This document shows positions 1-7,682 of a DNA stretch of 64,000 bases, in pieces. The stretch's first letter is position 1. Each line of letters starts with the position of its first letter. This DNA comes from Planctomycetaceae bacterium. Lineage in GTDB: Bacteria > Planctomycetota > Planctomycetia > Planctomycetales > Planctomycetaceae. The stretch covers positions 124,001-188,000 of the forward strand of contig JANSXP010000005.1 of NCBI GenBank assembly GCA_024742875.1, written 5' to 3'. The notes under the pieces were generated by a model. That model searched no databases, was not told where the DNA came from, and saw only the letters and a program-made list of their open reading frames with translations. Made by a program: the position numbers and the translations under genes.

Positions 1-1
1 C

Positions 2-337
2 GATGCGGCCCGTGTGCTGTCGATTTGCCGAGCCAGTCTGGCGGCTGCTCAGACGAGCACCGGCCAGGACAAAAGCGACACTCAGAAAAACGTTGACCAA
101 CCGGCTGACCGCGGCACCACCGACGAAACTGCCTCTGCGGCCCAGCGAGCGTATCTGGCCCTGGCTGTGAAAGCCCTGACGATGGCGGCCAATGGCGGCT
201 TTTTTGAGGACGCGGGCTGGGACGAGCTGGATCAGGAACCGGACCTGGCCGGCATTCGTGACACGCAGGCGTTTCGAGACTTCGTCCAGAAGCATCGGCG
301 AACGGCCGTTTCCAGCGCCGCCGACGCCAAACCCTGA
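2..337 (+). CDS. C-terminal end of a larger protein, probably a Ser/Thr protein kinase tail (5' end outside window)
   Basis: The frame is open to the left edge of the window and ends at a TGA at 335-337, so only about 111 C-terminal residues are visible. The last 50 residues (LALAVKALTMAANGGF, then a WDELDQEPDLAGIRDTQAF-like stretch) resemble the terminal repeat-like tail of large planctomycete Ser/Thr kinases and TPR/WD40 proteins, where a phrase of the type DPDL..LR..P.F closes the chain. The kinase encoded at 7683-10643 ends in a comparable way. No catalytic motif is visible here, so the assignment rests only on this tail. A GTG at 14 is in frame but is not a convincing start. Alternative: the tail of any TPR-containing planctomycete protein. 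Confidence 0.45.
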   Translation, partial: DAARVLSICRASLAAAQTSTGQDKSDTQKNVDQPADRGTTDETASAAQRAYLALAVKALTMAANGGFFEDAGWDELDQEPDLAGIRDTQAFRDFVQKHRRTAVSSAADAKP

Positions 338-486
338 CGACTGCCAATCGGCCGTGATTGTCCTGGCGTTGTCGCGTTGGCCAAAAAAATGGGAAGCGGT
401 GTGTAAGGACTGGCAATCCACAGCGTCCTGCTGGCACAACCACTTACTTTACATGTCACCTATTGGCAATAAACAGGGGAAAAATC

Positions 487-1185
487 ATGATCACCATTCG
501 CAAAGCGGCCGAACGCGGACACGCCGACCATGGCTGGCTGAAAGCCGCCCACACGTTTTCGTTTGCCGGCTATCACGATCCGGCCCATATGAGTTTTCGT
601 TCGCTGCGAGTCATGAATGAAGACCGCGTTGCGCCGGGACGAGGATTCGGCACGCATCCGCATCGCAACATGGAAATTGTCACCTATGTGCTCAGCGGTG
701 CACTGGAACACAAAGACTCCATGGGAAATGGAGAGGTGCTGCGGCCGGGAGAATTTCAGCGCATCACGGCCGGGACAGGCATCACACACAGCGAGTTCAA
801 CCCATCACAGGAGGAGGAAACGCACCTGTACCAAATCTGGCTGCTGCCGGAGAAAGACGGCCTGACACCAGGCTACGAGCAAAAGGCATTTGATCAGGCG
901 CAGCGACACAATCAGCTGCAGGTGGTTGCGTCGCCGACCGGTGAGCAGGGCTCCTTGACCATCCATCAGGATGCCCGCATCTTTCTGGCCGACCCGCAGG
1001 CGGGCACCACACTGACCGTCGACATCGCCCCGGACCGACATCTGTGGATTCAGGTGCTCGAGGGACAACTGGACGCAGCCGGGCATGTCGTCGCTACGGG
1101 CGACGGAGTGGCAGTCTCCCAGGAAACGGCCGTCTCACTGACGGCTACTGCGGATTCCCGCCTGCTGATGTTCGATCTGGCCTGA
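487..1185 (+). CDS. Pirin family protein (YhhW-type bicupin)
   Basis: A 232-residue protein with the length and sequence of the pirin/YhhW family, cytosolic metal-binding bicupins, some of which show quercetin 2,3-dioxygenase activity. The N-terminal cupin holds the metal site: His57 and His59 in THPHRNMEI, then His101 and Glu103 in THSEF, matching the family's 3-His/1-Glu pattern. The C-terminal cupin begins near residue 150. The ATG at 487 is chosen because an AGGGGA ribosome-binding site lies just upstream and family homology begins there; an in-frame ATG at 358 would add 43 unrelated residues. A DoxX gene follows after 40 nt in the same direction, a pairing seen elsewhere for pirins and suggestive of a redox or stress role. 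The substrate cannot be told from sequence. Confidence 0.93.
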   Translation: MITIRKAAERGHADHGWLKAAHTFSFAGYHDPAHMSFRSLRVMNEDRVAPGRGFGTHPHRNMEIVTYVLSGALEHKDSMGNGEVLRPGEFQRITAGTGITHSEFNPSQEEETHLYQIWLLPEKDGLTPGYEQKAFDQAQRHNQLQVVASPTGEQGSLTIHQDARIFLADPQAGTTLTVDIAPDRHLWIQVLEGQLDAAGHVVATGDGVAVSQETAVSLTATADSRLLMFDLA

Positions 1186-1225
1186 CAGCAATTCATACAC
1201 CCAAAACTCTCAAAGGAGACTTCCG

Positions 1226-1642
1226 ATGAAAACACTCCACGGCCCACTCAGCCTGGCGGGACGATTGATGATTGTGCTGATCTATTTTCTCAGCGCTGTC
1301 GGCAACAAGATCCCGCAGTTCAGCAGCGTGACGCAATACATGACGGCCGAAGGCGTTCCGGCCGCGAACGTCATGCTGGTGGGCGCCATTGCGTTTCTGA
1401 TTGCAGGCAGCCTGTCTGTCGCCACCGGCTTTCGTATCCGCATCGGCGCTTCGCTGCTGCTCATCTTTTTGGTTCTGGCAACGTACTTCTTTCATGACTT
1501 CTGGACATTCGAAGGCGGCGAACGCCAGACTCAAATGATCCAGTTCATGAAGAATGTCTCGCTGGCTGGCTCGCTGGTGTTCCTGCTGGCCAACGGCGGC
1601 GGTGCCTGGAGTCTCGAAAAGAGTCCGTCGACGACTGAATGA
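1226..1642 (+). CDS. DoxX family integral membrane protein
   Basis: A 138-residue protein with four predicted membrane helices (about residues 12-30, 48-66, 72-90, 108-125), the size and layout of the DoxX/DoxD family. Early hallmarks are GRLMIVLIYFLSAVGNKI and the following EGVP turn. Family members are cytoplasmic-membrane proteins linked to quinone or thiosulfate oxidation and to oxidative-stress complexes, but the activity of this group is unproven. An AAAGGAG ribosome-binding site precedes the ATG, and the gene follows the pirin gene closely, so the two probably form an operon. The C-terminus (SLEKSPSTTE) is hydrophilic. Nothing is truncated. Confidence 0.88.
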   Translation: MKTLHGPLSLAGRLMIVLIYFLSAVGNKIPQFSSVTQYMTAEGVPAANVMLVGAIAFLIAGSLSVATGFRIRIGASLLLIFLVLATYFFHDFWTFEGGERQTQMIQFMKNVSLAGSLVFLLANGGGAWSLEKSPSTTE

Positions 1643-1655
1643 CGCCTGCGGCCGC

Positions 1656-1676
1656 GACACGGCAACTTTCCGTGTC
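1656..1676. terminator. Hairpin between convergent genes, possible bidirectional terminator
   Basis: A perfect 7-bp inverted repeat (GACACGG / CCGTGTC) with a 7-nt loop sits 14 nt after the DoxX stop and 22 nt after the stop of the convergent EF-hand gene. It has no clear U tract on either strand, so the terminator call rests on position and symmetry. Confidence 0.4.
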
Positions 1677-1697
1677 ACACAGTGGGCGTGGAGTCGG

Positions 1698-2903
1698 CTA
1701 CCCTCGGCCGCCGCCGGGACCACCACGCCCACGTCGACCGCCGTCTTCGGAACCACCACGCCCGCCACCAAAGCCGCCGCCCGGCCCGCCACCTGAGCCG
1801 CCTCGGCTAAAGCCACCTCGGCCTCCGCCTTCACCGGAATCACCGCCGCGACCGCGACCAAACAGACCCGCCTCGCCCCCGCTTTTGGACATCGCATTGA
1901 CAAAGCTGCTGGTGAAATCCTTCTCCGACATCGTTGTGGGTTTGATTCCTGCGCGATCAAACATGGGGGCCAGCCGAGGATTTCCACTGATCTCTTCGGC
2001 CGTGATTTTGCCGTCCTTATCCTGATCGGCAAAACTGAAAATCCGCCCCGCGGTTGACTCGTACCGTTCTTTCTCTTCGTCCGACAGCTTCCGCTGAGAG
2101 TTGCCGTCCTTGTCCTGTGAATTCGTGCCGGCTGGCCCAACGATCGTCAGCCGCGCGGCTTTCATCTGCCCGGACATCACGGCCACCAGTTGATCCTCAG
2201 CTCCCCCAACGGCCTCAAAACCGGACAGCTCGCGCGGCGTCAGAATGCCATCGCCATTCACATCAATGCTGTCAAATTCTGTCAGCTCTTCTCGCTGCAC
2301 AGAGATCCACTCGTACAGACCAATCTGTCCGTCGAAATCCAGATCCATCTCGGCATACTTCGGTGGCAGGTCAATCGTCAGGCGCTCTTTCTCGCGGGCA
2401 CGGAATGGCTGCGCGGGCGTGTAGGCACTGCGGTTGGCGTCGGGTCGCGCCATCTCGCTGCGACCTCGTTCAAATGAGCTGCCGCCGGGACCACCACCAA
2501 AGCCACCGCGTCCGCCGCCGGAGCCACCAAATCCGCTGCGGCCTCCCGCTTCTCCGCGGCCGCCACCAGGCCCGCCAAAGCCGGATCGTCCACCGCCGCC
2601 TTCTGTCCCGCCGCGGCCGCCGAACGTGCCCCGCTGCCCGCCAAAGCCACCGCTCGGACCACCCTGTCCGCGCTGTCCACCGAAGCCACCGCCCGGTCCG
2701 CCCTGACCACGTTGCCCGCCGAGGCCGCCGCCCGGCCCACCCTGACCTCGCTGGCCGCCAAAACCGCCGCCGCGCTGTCCGCGTATTCGGCCTCCCTGCG
2801 CGTCGCCTCCGCCCCGGCGTCCGCCTCCTGGCTGCGCCATCACAAGCGATTCACTGAACAGAAACGCTGACAGGATCACAAAAAACGTGAAGGGCTTGAG
2901 CAT
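1698..2903 (-). CDS. Secreted Gly/Arg-rich protein with three EF-hand motifs
   Basis: A 401-residue protein. Residues 1-23 are a signal peptide ending VMA. Residues 24-150 are a low-complexity Gly/Arg/Gln region with three near-identical GGQRGQGGPGGG units (about 49-85) followed by GGRSGFGG-type units. A folded core (about 165-345) carries three canonical 12-residue calcium loops: 187-198 (DLDFDGQIGLYE), 214-225 (DVNGDGILTPRE) and 293-304 (DQDKDGKITAEE). The C-terminus (345-401) is again Gly/Arg-rich. The start at 2903 is chosen for its GAGGAG ribosome-binding site and signal peptide; an upstream in-frame ATG at 3029 adds 42 residues without signal character. EF-hands imply calcium binding outside the cytoplasm. 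The RGG-like flanks look disordered and could bind polyanions, which is inference. No operon partner. Confidence 0.85.
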   Translation of the reverse strand: MLKPFTFFVILSAFLFSESLVMAQPGGGRRGGGDAQGGRIRGQRGGGFGGQRGQGGPGGGLGGQRGQGGPGGGFGGQRGQGGPSGGFGGQRGTFGGRGGTEGGGGRSGFGGPGGGRGEAGGRSGFGGSGGGRGGFGGGPGGSSFERGRSEMARPDANRSAYTPAQPFRAREKERLTIDLPPKYAEMDLDFDGQIGLYEWISVQREELTEFDSIDVNGDGILTPRELSGFEAVGGAEDQLVAVMSGQMKAARLTIVGPAGTNSQDKDGNSQRKLSDEEKERYESTAGRIFSFADQDKDGKITAEEISGNPRLAPMFDRAGIKPTTMSEKDFTSSFVNAMSKSGGEAGLFGRGRGGDSGEGGGRGGFSRGGSGGGPGGGFGGGRGGSEDGGRRGRGGPGGGRG

Positions 2904-3142
2904 GTCACCCGGCTCCTCGCAGGCTGGCAATGGAAAATTCGTGCGCAGGCACAGGGTGTTAACCGCGCAACAAAAGCGAGGATTCGGCGATTTTGCAGAT
3001 TTCTGAAATCTGATGGCGGACTTGCGCATCGGTGACGGGCCGTCCGACAGGTCAGCCGCTGCATCGACGTTCGTTGCCCCCGATCCGTCGTGCGCCCATA
3101 ATCGCCCGATCGAACGTCGCCTGGTCAGAAGAAGGTTGCCCT

Positions 3143-4555
3143 ATGTGGAATACTGTCATTGCACTGATGGCTGTCAGCGTGAGCCCTGTCAGCGCCGCAG
3201 AACAAACCGTCAACACGACCGAAACGCTCGTGCAGGCAGTGGACCAGGCCACACCGGGAACCACCATTCGCGTTGCGGCCGGTCGCTACGAACTGGCCGC
3301 CCCTCTGACACTGACCAGCGGAGTGACGCTGTGTGGCAGTGGCCCGGACACCACGGTGATCACGCACGTCTCATCCTGGCGACCATCGACGACGACACTG
3401 CCGGATCCCGAGATGAAGACCAAAGGGATGGACACCACAGCCTTTCTCATCTGCCTGGCCAACAAGGCGGCTGATGTGGCCATCAAAGATCTCACTCTCG
3501 ACGGGCCGGCCATGCATGGTGCCATTTACGGTTTTGGCAACAGTCGCCTCACCATTCAGGGACTGCGAATCCAAAACACGCTGTGGACCGGCCTGCGAAC
3601 GTTTGGACTCAAGGACTCTCTGATTACCGACTGCGAGTTTGTGGATGCCGGTGGGCGCTGGAAAAAGGGTGAGCCAGGCGTCAGTGGCGGCATCACGGGC
3701 GGCGCCATTTTCTCTGTCTGGATGTCTGACACTCGGATTTCGCACAATCGATTCCGCCGCACAACCACCGCCAAAGAGCGCGCCTTTTACGGCATCAAGG
3801 GACGCCAGGCCAGAAGATGCCGCGTGGATCACAACACCATCGAAGCCAACTTCTCAATCGAGTTTCCGTTCGAAAACGATGAAGACAACGAGATTGATCA
3901 CAACATCTGTTATGGCGCGATCTCGATTCCCAAATACGCGGGTGGACGTGTGCCGGAAAGCGGCCGCACGTTCCATATCCATCACAACCTGATGCACGCG
4001 GGCTACTCAATCGAGTTTGTTCGAAACGGCGTGGAAGTGGACCACAACCTGTTCGATTTCTCTGTCGATAAGGACGGCGGGAATCTGATTTCCGGATTCG
4101 GCAAAGCGGCGGCCGACGGCCCGGCCAGTTTTCATCACAACCTGGTCAGCAATCCCGGACGCGGTGTGATCTGGATCAATGAAGTTTTCAACAACCTGTC
4201 CGTCTACAACAACCACATCATCACCCGCACGACGGCCACCCCCAGAACAGAGGGCCTGTTTGGGCTGAATGCCGACATAGACGATGCCACGCTGGTGATC
4301 CGCGACAACATCATCGAGTGTCAGGGACTCACACGGCCGTTACTGCGACGTGATGTCAGTGACAGGGCCACCATTGAAAACAACCGCCTCGTGAATGTGT
4401 CCGATACAGCCCGCTATGGCAATCCGACAACCGGAGCGCCCACAGGACTGACCGAACCGCTGCGGTTCCGGTGCGGCGTTCACGGAGAAACCACGGTGGA
4501 CCAGTGGACTGTTTCGGCCACCCCAGCGGACTCTCAACCTGAGCGTCAACCATGA
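3143..4555 (+). CDS. Secreted right-handed parallel beta-helix protein
   Basis: A 470-residue protein with a signal peptide (about 1-19, ending VSAA). An N-terminal pectate-lyase-like start (residues 22-65) turns a gap-and-ladder sequence into repeated short strands; many rungs contain DHN or HHN turns such as VDHNTIEANF, IDHNICYG, IHHNLMHAG and VDHNLFD. This is the pattern of NosD/PbH1 beta-helix repeats found in polysaccharide lyases and carbohydrate-binding proteins. The ATG at 3143 follows an AGAAGAAGG ribosome-binding site; an in-frame ATG at 3032 lacks a signal peptide. The stop overlaps the start of the flavin monooxygenase gene by four bases, so translation is probably coupled. Catalytic residues cannot be assigned, so substrate and even enzymatic activity are open. 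Confidence 0.82.
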   Translation: MWNTVIALMAVSVSPVSAAEQTVNTTETLVQAVDQATPGTTIRVAAGRYELAAPLTLTSGVTLCGSGPDTTVITHVSSWRPSTTTLPDPEMKTKGMDTTAFLICLANKAADVAIKDLTLDGPAMHGAIYGFGNSRLTIQGLRIQNTLWTGLRTFGLKDSLITDCEFVDAGGRWKKGEPGVSGGITGGAIFSVWMSDTRISHNRFRRTTTAKERAFYGIKGRQARRCRVDHNTIEANFSIEFPFENDEDNEIDHNICYGAISIPKYAGGRVPESGRTFHIHHNLMHAGYSIEFVRNGVEVDHNLFDFSVDKDGGNLISGFGKAAADGPASFHHNLVSNPGRGVIWINEVFNNLSVYNNHIITRTTATPRTEGLFGLNADIDDATLVIRDNIIECQGLTRPLLRRDVSDRATIENNRLVNVSDTARYGNPTTGAPTGLTEPLRFRCGVHGETTVDQWTVSATPADSQPERQP

Positions 4556-5757
4556 AAGTTGCGGTCGTCGGCTGCGGGATCGCGGGCGCTACGGTGGCCT
4601 GGCAGTTGTCCGAACGAGGTCATCAGGTCACCGTTTTTGAACAGGCGCAAAAGTGTGGCCCTGTCGGCGCCGGCATTCTGCTGCAGCCCAGCGGTCAGCG
4701 GGTCCTGCGGCAGCTGGGTCTGCTGGAAGCCGTAATCGATCAGTCAGCCCGCATTGACAGTCTGCATGCGCGGCACCGCACGGGCAGCACGCTGGTCAAA
4801 CTTCAGTACAGCAGACTCTCGCCCACACTCACCGGGTATGGTGTACGTCGCAGCCTGCTGTTCGACCTTCTGCTGCAGCGCTGCCGGGCCAGCGGCGTGC
4901 GGATTTGTGAGGGTCAGCGCATCGAATCCGCCGTCCAGCATTCCGGCGGCGTGCAGCTGTCAATGGGCGAAGGGCAGACAGATCCGTTTGAGCTGGTGGT
5001 GGCCGCCGACGGTTCGCGGTCCTCGCTGCGCCGTCAGCTGGGCCAGACCGAACGCATCACGGAGTACGCCGATGCGGCGCTGTGGACTCTTGGCCCTTAC
5101 GATGGTGACCCGTCCTGTCTGCTGCAGGTGGCCGGTCGCTGTGGTCGGTTGATCGGCATGCTGCCGGTCGGCGACGGTCAATGCAGTTTTTTCTGGGGAC
5201 TGAAGAAAACCGAAGAGCGTGAACTGCGATCCCGCGGCATAGAGTACTGGAAACAGCAGGTGGCCGACTTCTTTCCCGCGGCATCGTCCATCATCGCTCC
5301 GCTCACATCTCTGGAGGGCGTTCCGTTTGCCACCTACCGGACCATCACCATGCGGACAATGGCCTGCGAGCGGATTGTCTTTGCCGGAGACGCGGGCCAC
5401 CCCACCAGCCCTCACCTGGGACAGGGACTCAATCTCGCACTGGAGGATGCAACTGCACTCGTGGCCGCAGTGGATCGCACGTCAGATCCCGCTGCCGCGA
5501 TCGCCGCTTTTGATCAGCAGCGACGACGCAAGACCCGTTTCTACACGCAGCTGACTGGTCTGCTCACACCGTTTTTCCAGACGTCATCACGGGTTCTGCA
5601 GCTCGGCCGCGACCTGACGCTGCCCGTGATGCCACACCTGCCCTATGTGGGACGCCAGATGGTGCTCACGATGGCCGGGTTGAAGTCAGGCTGGCTGGGA
5701 GTCGAGCCGATTCCTCAGGAGAGCCTCTTCGAGAACGACGAAAATGTGTCAATTTGA
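4552..5757 (+). CDS. FAD-dependent aromatic-type monooxygenase (PHBH fold)
   Basis: A 401-residue flavoprotein of the p-hydroxybenzoate hydroxylase class. The N-terminal dinucleotide-binding motif is Gly7-Cys-Gly9-Ile-Ala-Gly12 with an acidic end at Glu30 (VTVFEQ). The DG motif lies at about 150-156 (VAADGSRS), and the GD motif, contacting the FAD ribose, is FAGDAGHPTSPHLGQG at 277-292. All three class-A flavoprotein fingerprints are therefore present. Such enzymes hydroxylate or epoxidise small cytosolic substrates using NAD(P)H. The ATGA overlap with the beta-helix gene makes a two-gene operon likely. The C-terminus (about 350-401) carries a hydrophobic patch common in this family. Substrate unknown; it could equally act in pigment, quinone or aromatic metabolism. 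Confidence 0.9.
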   Translation: MKVAVVGCGIAGATVAWQLSERGHQVTVFEQAQKCGPVGAGILLQPSGQRVLRQLGLLEAVIDQSARIDSLHARHRTGSTLVKLQYSRLSPTLTGYGVRRSLLFDLLLQRCRASGVRICEGQRIESAVQHSGGVQLSMGEGQTDPFELVVAADGSRSSLRRQLGQTERITEYADAALWTLGPYDGDPSCLLQVAGRCGRLIGMLPVGDGQCSFFWGLKKTEERELRSRGIEYWKQQVADFFPAASSIIAPLTSLEGVPFATYRTITMRTMACERIVFAGDAGHPTSPHLGQGLNLALEDATALVAAVDRTSDPAAAIAAFDQQRRRKTRFYTQLTGLLTPFFQTSSRVLQLGRDLTLPVMPHLPYVGRQMVLTMAGLKSGWLGVEPIPQESLFENDENVSI

Positions 5758-5827
5758 TTGAACGCCCGAGGTTGTCATCGCACTTCACCAACAGCCCGGA
5801 CATTCGGGCGTTGCCTGTCCTGTTGGG

Positions 5828-6724
5828 ATGAAACGGAAAATGCCAAACCGCCGCCTGCCTCTGCTGATGTCTGTCGCGCTGATCGCCCTGGGAACATCGG
5901 GCTGCCGGGAAGATCTGGAAGTGGCCGAATCGTCTCCCGCAAAAACCTCCGGCTCCGGCACGACCAGTGATCCCCTTAACCGCTTGTCGATTCAGAACAG
6001 TGACTCGACCGATCCGGCTATCGAACCGGATTTCCTTCCCGATCCGACAGCCGATACTGCCCCGACCGCTGGCTGGGTCAATCTGCCGGTGGAGCCACAC
6101 TGGAAGAAGATCGATCGGAAAAGCTATGTGGTTGCCTACCTGGGCAGTCCAGGCAACACGCACTACATTCGCGAACGCACCAAAGATCTGCCCCCCGCCG
6201 ACCTGACAGATCTGGATGCGCAGCGACAGTTCTTTCGTGAGGTCACCAAAAAAGAAAACGGCGGCATTTTGAGTGTGGAAACACAGACCGTGCAGGGCCA
6301 CGACTGCGTGGTGGTGCTGTCCAAAGAAGTGGTCCCCAAACTTCGCGGCTATCGCTACGTGGGTCGGGCCTTTTTCCCCCACGATGACATCTGGACGGAA
6401 GTGAGAATGGACGGCATTCAGATGGGCGCCACGGGGATGCGGGAAGCAGTCGCCACCTCCAGTCTGGGAGCCAGCATGGAAATGGAAGAGGTGCCCGCGG
6501 ACGCCGCGCCCACTCCGATGCCGGGACGGCCGGCAAAACCGGGCGACCAGCGTTTGAAGGGATTCTATTTTGATCCCTACGATCCGGCCTTCAGTTCATC
6601 GGCCATCAACAGTATCGCCGACGACCCGCAATACGATCAGATGAGCCCGCAGCATCCCCTGACGCGCATTCGCCGGGACTTTCCGTCCCTGCTGGAGCGA
6701 CTCACTTTTGGCGACGCGGGTTAG
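5828..6724 (+). CDS. Predicted lipoprotein of unknown function
   Basis: A 298-residue protein I do not recognise. Residues 1-25 form a lipoprotein signal peptide ending in GTSGC with Cys26 as the lipidation site. A Ser/Thr-rich linker (about 30-70) leads to a mixed alpha/beta region with no known motif. Residues near 210-240 are Pro/Ala-rich (EEVPADAAPTPMPGRPAKPG), and the C-terminus is rich in Asp, Pro and Tyr. There is no strong ribosome-binding site; the ATG at 5828 is chosen because a second Met at 5840 would shorten the basic n-region, though either is possible. It lies 70 nt after the monooxygenase gene and may be co-transcribed. Probably anchored in the cytoplasmic or outer membrane. 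Confidence 0.72.
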   Translation: MKRKMPNRRLPLLMSVALIALGTSGCREDLEVAESSPAKTSGSGTTSDPLNRLSIQNSDSTDPAIEPDFLPDPTADTAPTAGWVNLPVEPHWKKIDRKSYVVAYLGSPGNTHYIRERTKDLPPADLTDLDAQRQFFREVTKKENGGILSVETQTVQGHDCVVVLSKEVVPKLRGYRYVGRAFFPHDDIWTEVRMDGIQMGATGMREAVATSSLGASMEMEEVPADAAPTPMPGRPAKPGDQRLKGFYFDPYDPAFSSSAINSIADDPQYDQMSPQHPLTRIRRDFPSLLERLTFGDAG

Positions 6725-6946
6725 GTCGGTGTGTTGCCCGTGTTCCACTGCACGCCTGTTCCCTGAATCCTCTCAGGTCGATTGAGGTGTGAAAGCGGCC
6801 GGAACGTTCAATGCGTTTCACTGCGGCTTCCGGCGTCGACGGATGACGACAGCGCGACGGCTGGGTAAACTGCTGCTGCTGCCACGGGCAGAAACGACAG
6901 CGGGGGCAGCAACCAGACCGCCGTCGGAATCAGGCACACCAGAACT

Positions 6947-7528
6947 ATGCTGACAAACGAAGAATTCGCCCAGCTGATCGCCCGCACCAAAACGGGCGAT
7001 CAGGATGCGGCCGCATCGTTGATTGCGGAGTACGAACCGGAAATCCGCCGCGCCGCCCGGCTGCGTCTCACTGACCCTGACATGCGTCGCCTTGTCGATT
7101 CCATGGATATCGCTCAATCTGTGTTCGGCCGTTTTTTTCGACAGGTCAATGAAGGCGAAACTCAGCTGGAGCGGCCTGAGCAGCTGCTGGCACTGTTAAC
7201 GCGCATCACCCGCAACCGCATCATCGATGAGCACAGGCGGCAAACGGCCCAGAAACGGGGCGGCAAAAACGACGTGGCCGATCTGGATCTGGCTCTGCTG
7301 ACACAGGCTGGACCTGGTCCCAAAACCACGGCCGTCGCCCGGGAACTGCTGGAGCACGCCAGGTCGCGGCTGTCGGCAGAAGAGTTAACACTGATGCAGC
7401 GACGCAGCGAAGGTGAGTCGTGGGAAGAAATCAGCCGGGACACCGGCCAAAAGCCGGATGCGGTGCGGAAGCGGCTGGAACGCGCCTTACAGCGTGTCCG
7501 TGAAGAAATGGAATCCGCGGACGATTAG
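6947..7528 (+). CDS. ECF-type RNA polymerase sigma factor
   Basis: A 193-residue sigma-70 family factor containing regions 2 and 4 only. Region 2 spans about 20-105, with LLALLTRITRNRIIDEHRR matching the region 2.3/2.4 helix. Region 4 spans about 138-188, with the helix-turn-helix in EGESWEEISRDTGQKPDAVR followed by KRLERALQRVREEM. It directs core polymerase to a dedicated promoter set. The next gene (start at 7683) is a large membrane Ser/Thr kinase in the same direction, a common planctomycete pairing in which the kinase may control the sigma factor in place of a classical anti-sigma. No anti-sigma factor is encoded nearby. Confidence 0.9.
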   Translation: MLTNEEFAQLIARTKTGDQDAAASLIAEYEPEIRRAARLRLTDPDMRRLVDSMDIAQSVFGRFFRQVNEGETQLERPEQLLALLTRITRNRIIDEHRRQTAQKRGGKNDVADLDLALLTQAGPGPKTTAVARELLEHARSRLSAEELTLMQRRSEGESWEEISRDTGQKPDAVRKRLERALQRVREEMESADD

Positions 7529-7682
7529 CCCGAGGCTCTCGTGCTGCCCCCCCGGCAGCAGCCCGCGGGTGATGGAGAAATTTTCAAAATCCCGTCCGGT
7601 CGGCGTCGGAACTGCGTTTGCTGTGTTGACGCACCATTTCCGTCCCGGCCTGAGCGCCCGACATTCTACCGGATTTTGTTCT

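Noticed and set aside
1193..2140. A 315-codon minus-strand frame overlapping the DoxX gene and the EF-hand gene
   Set aside because: It overlaps both supported genes in other frames and has no recognisable feature.
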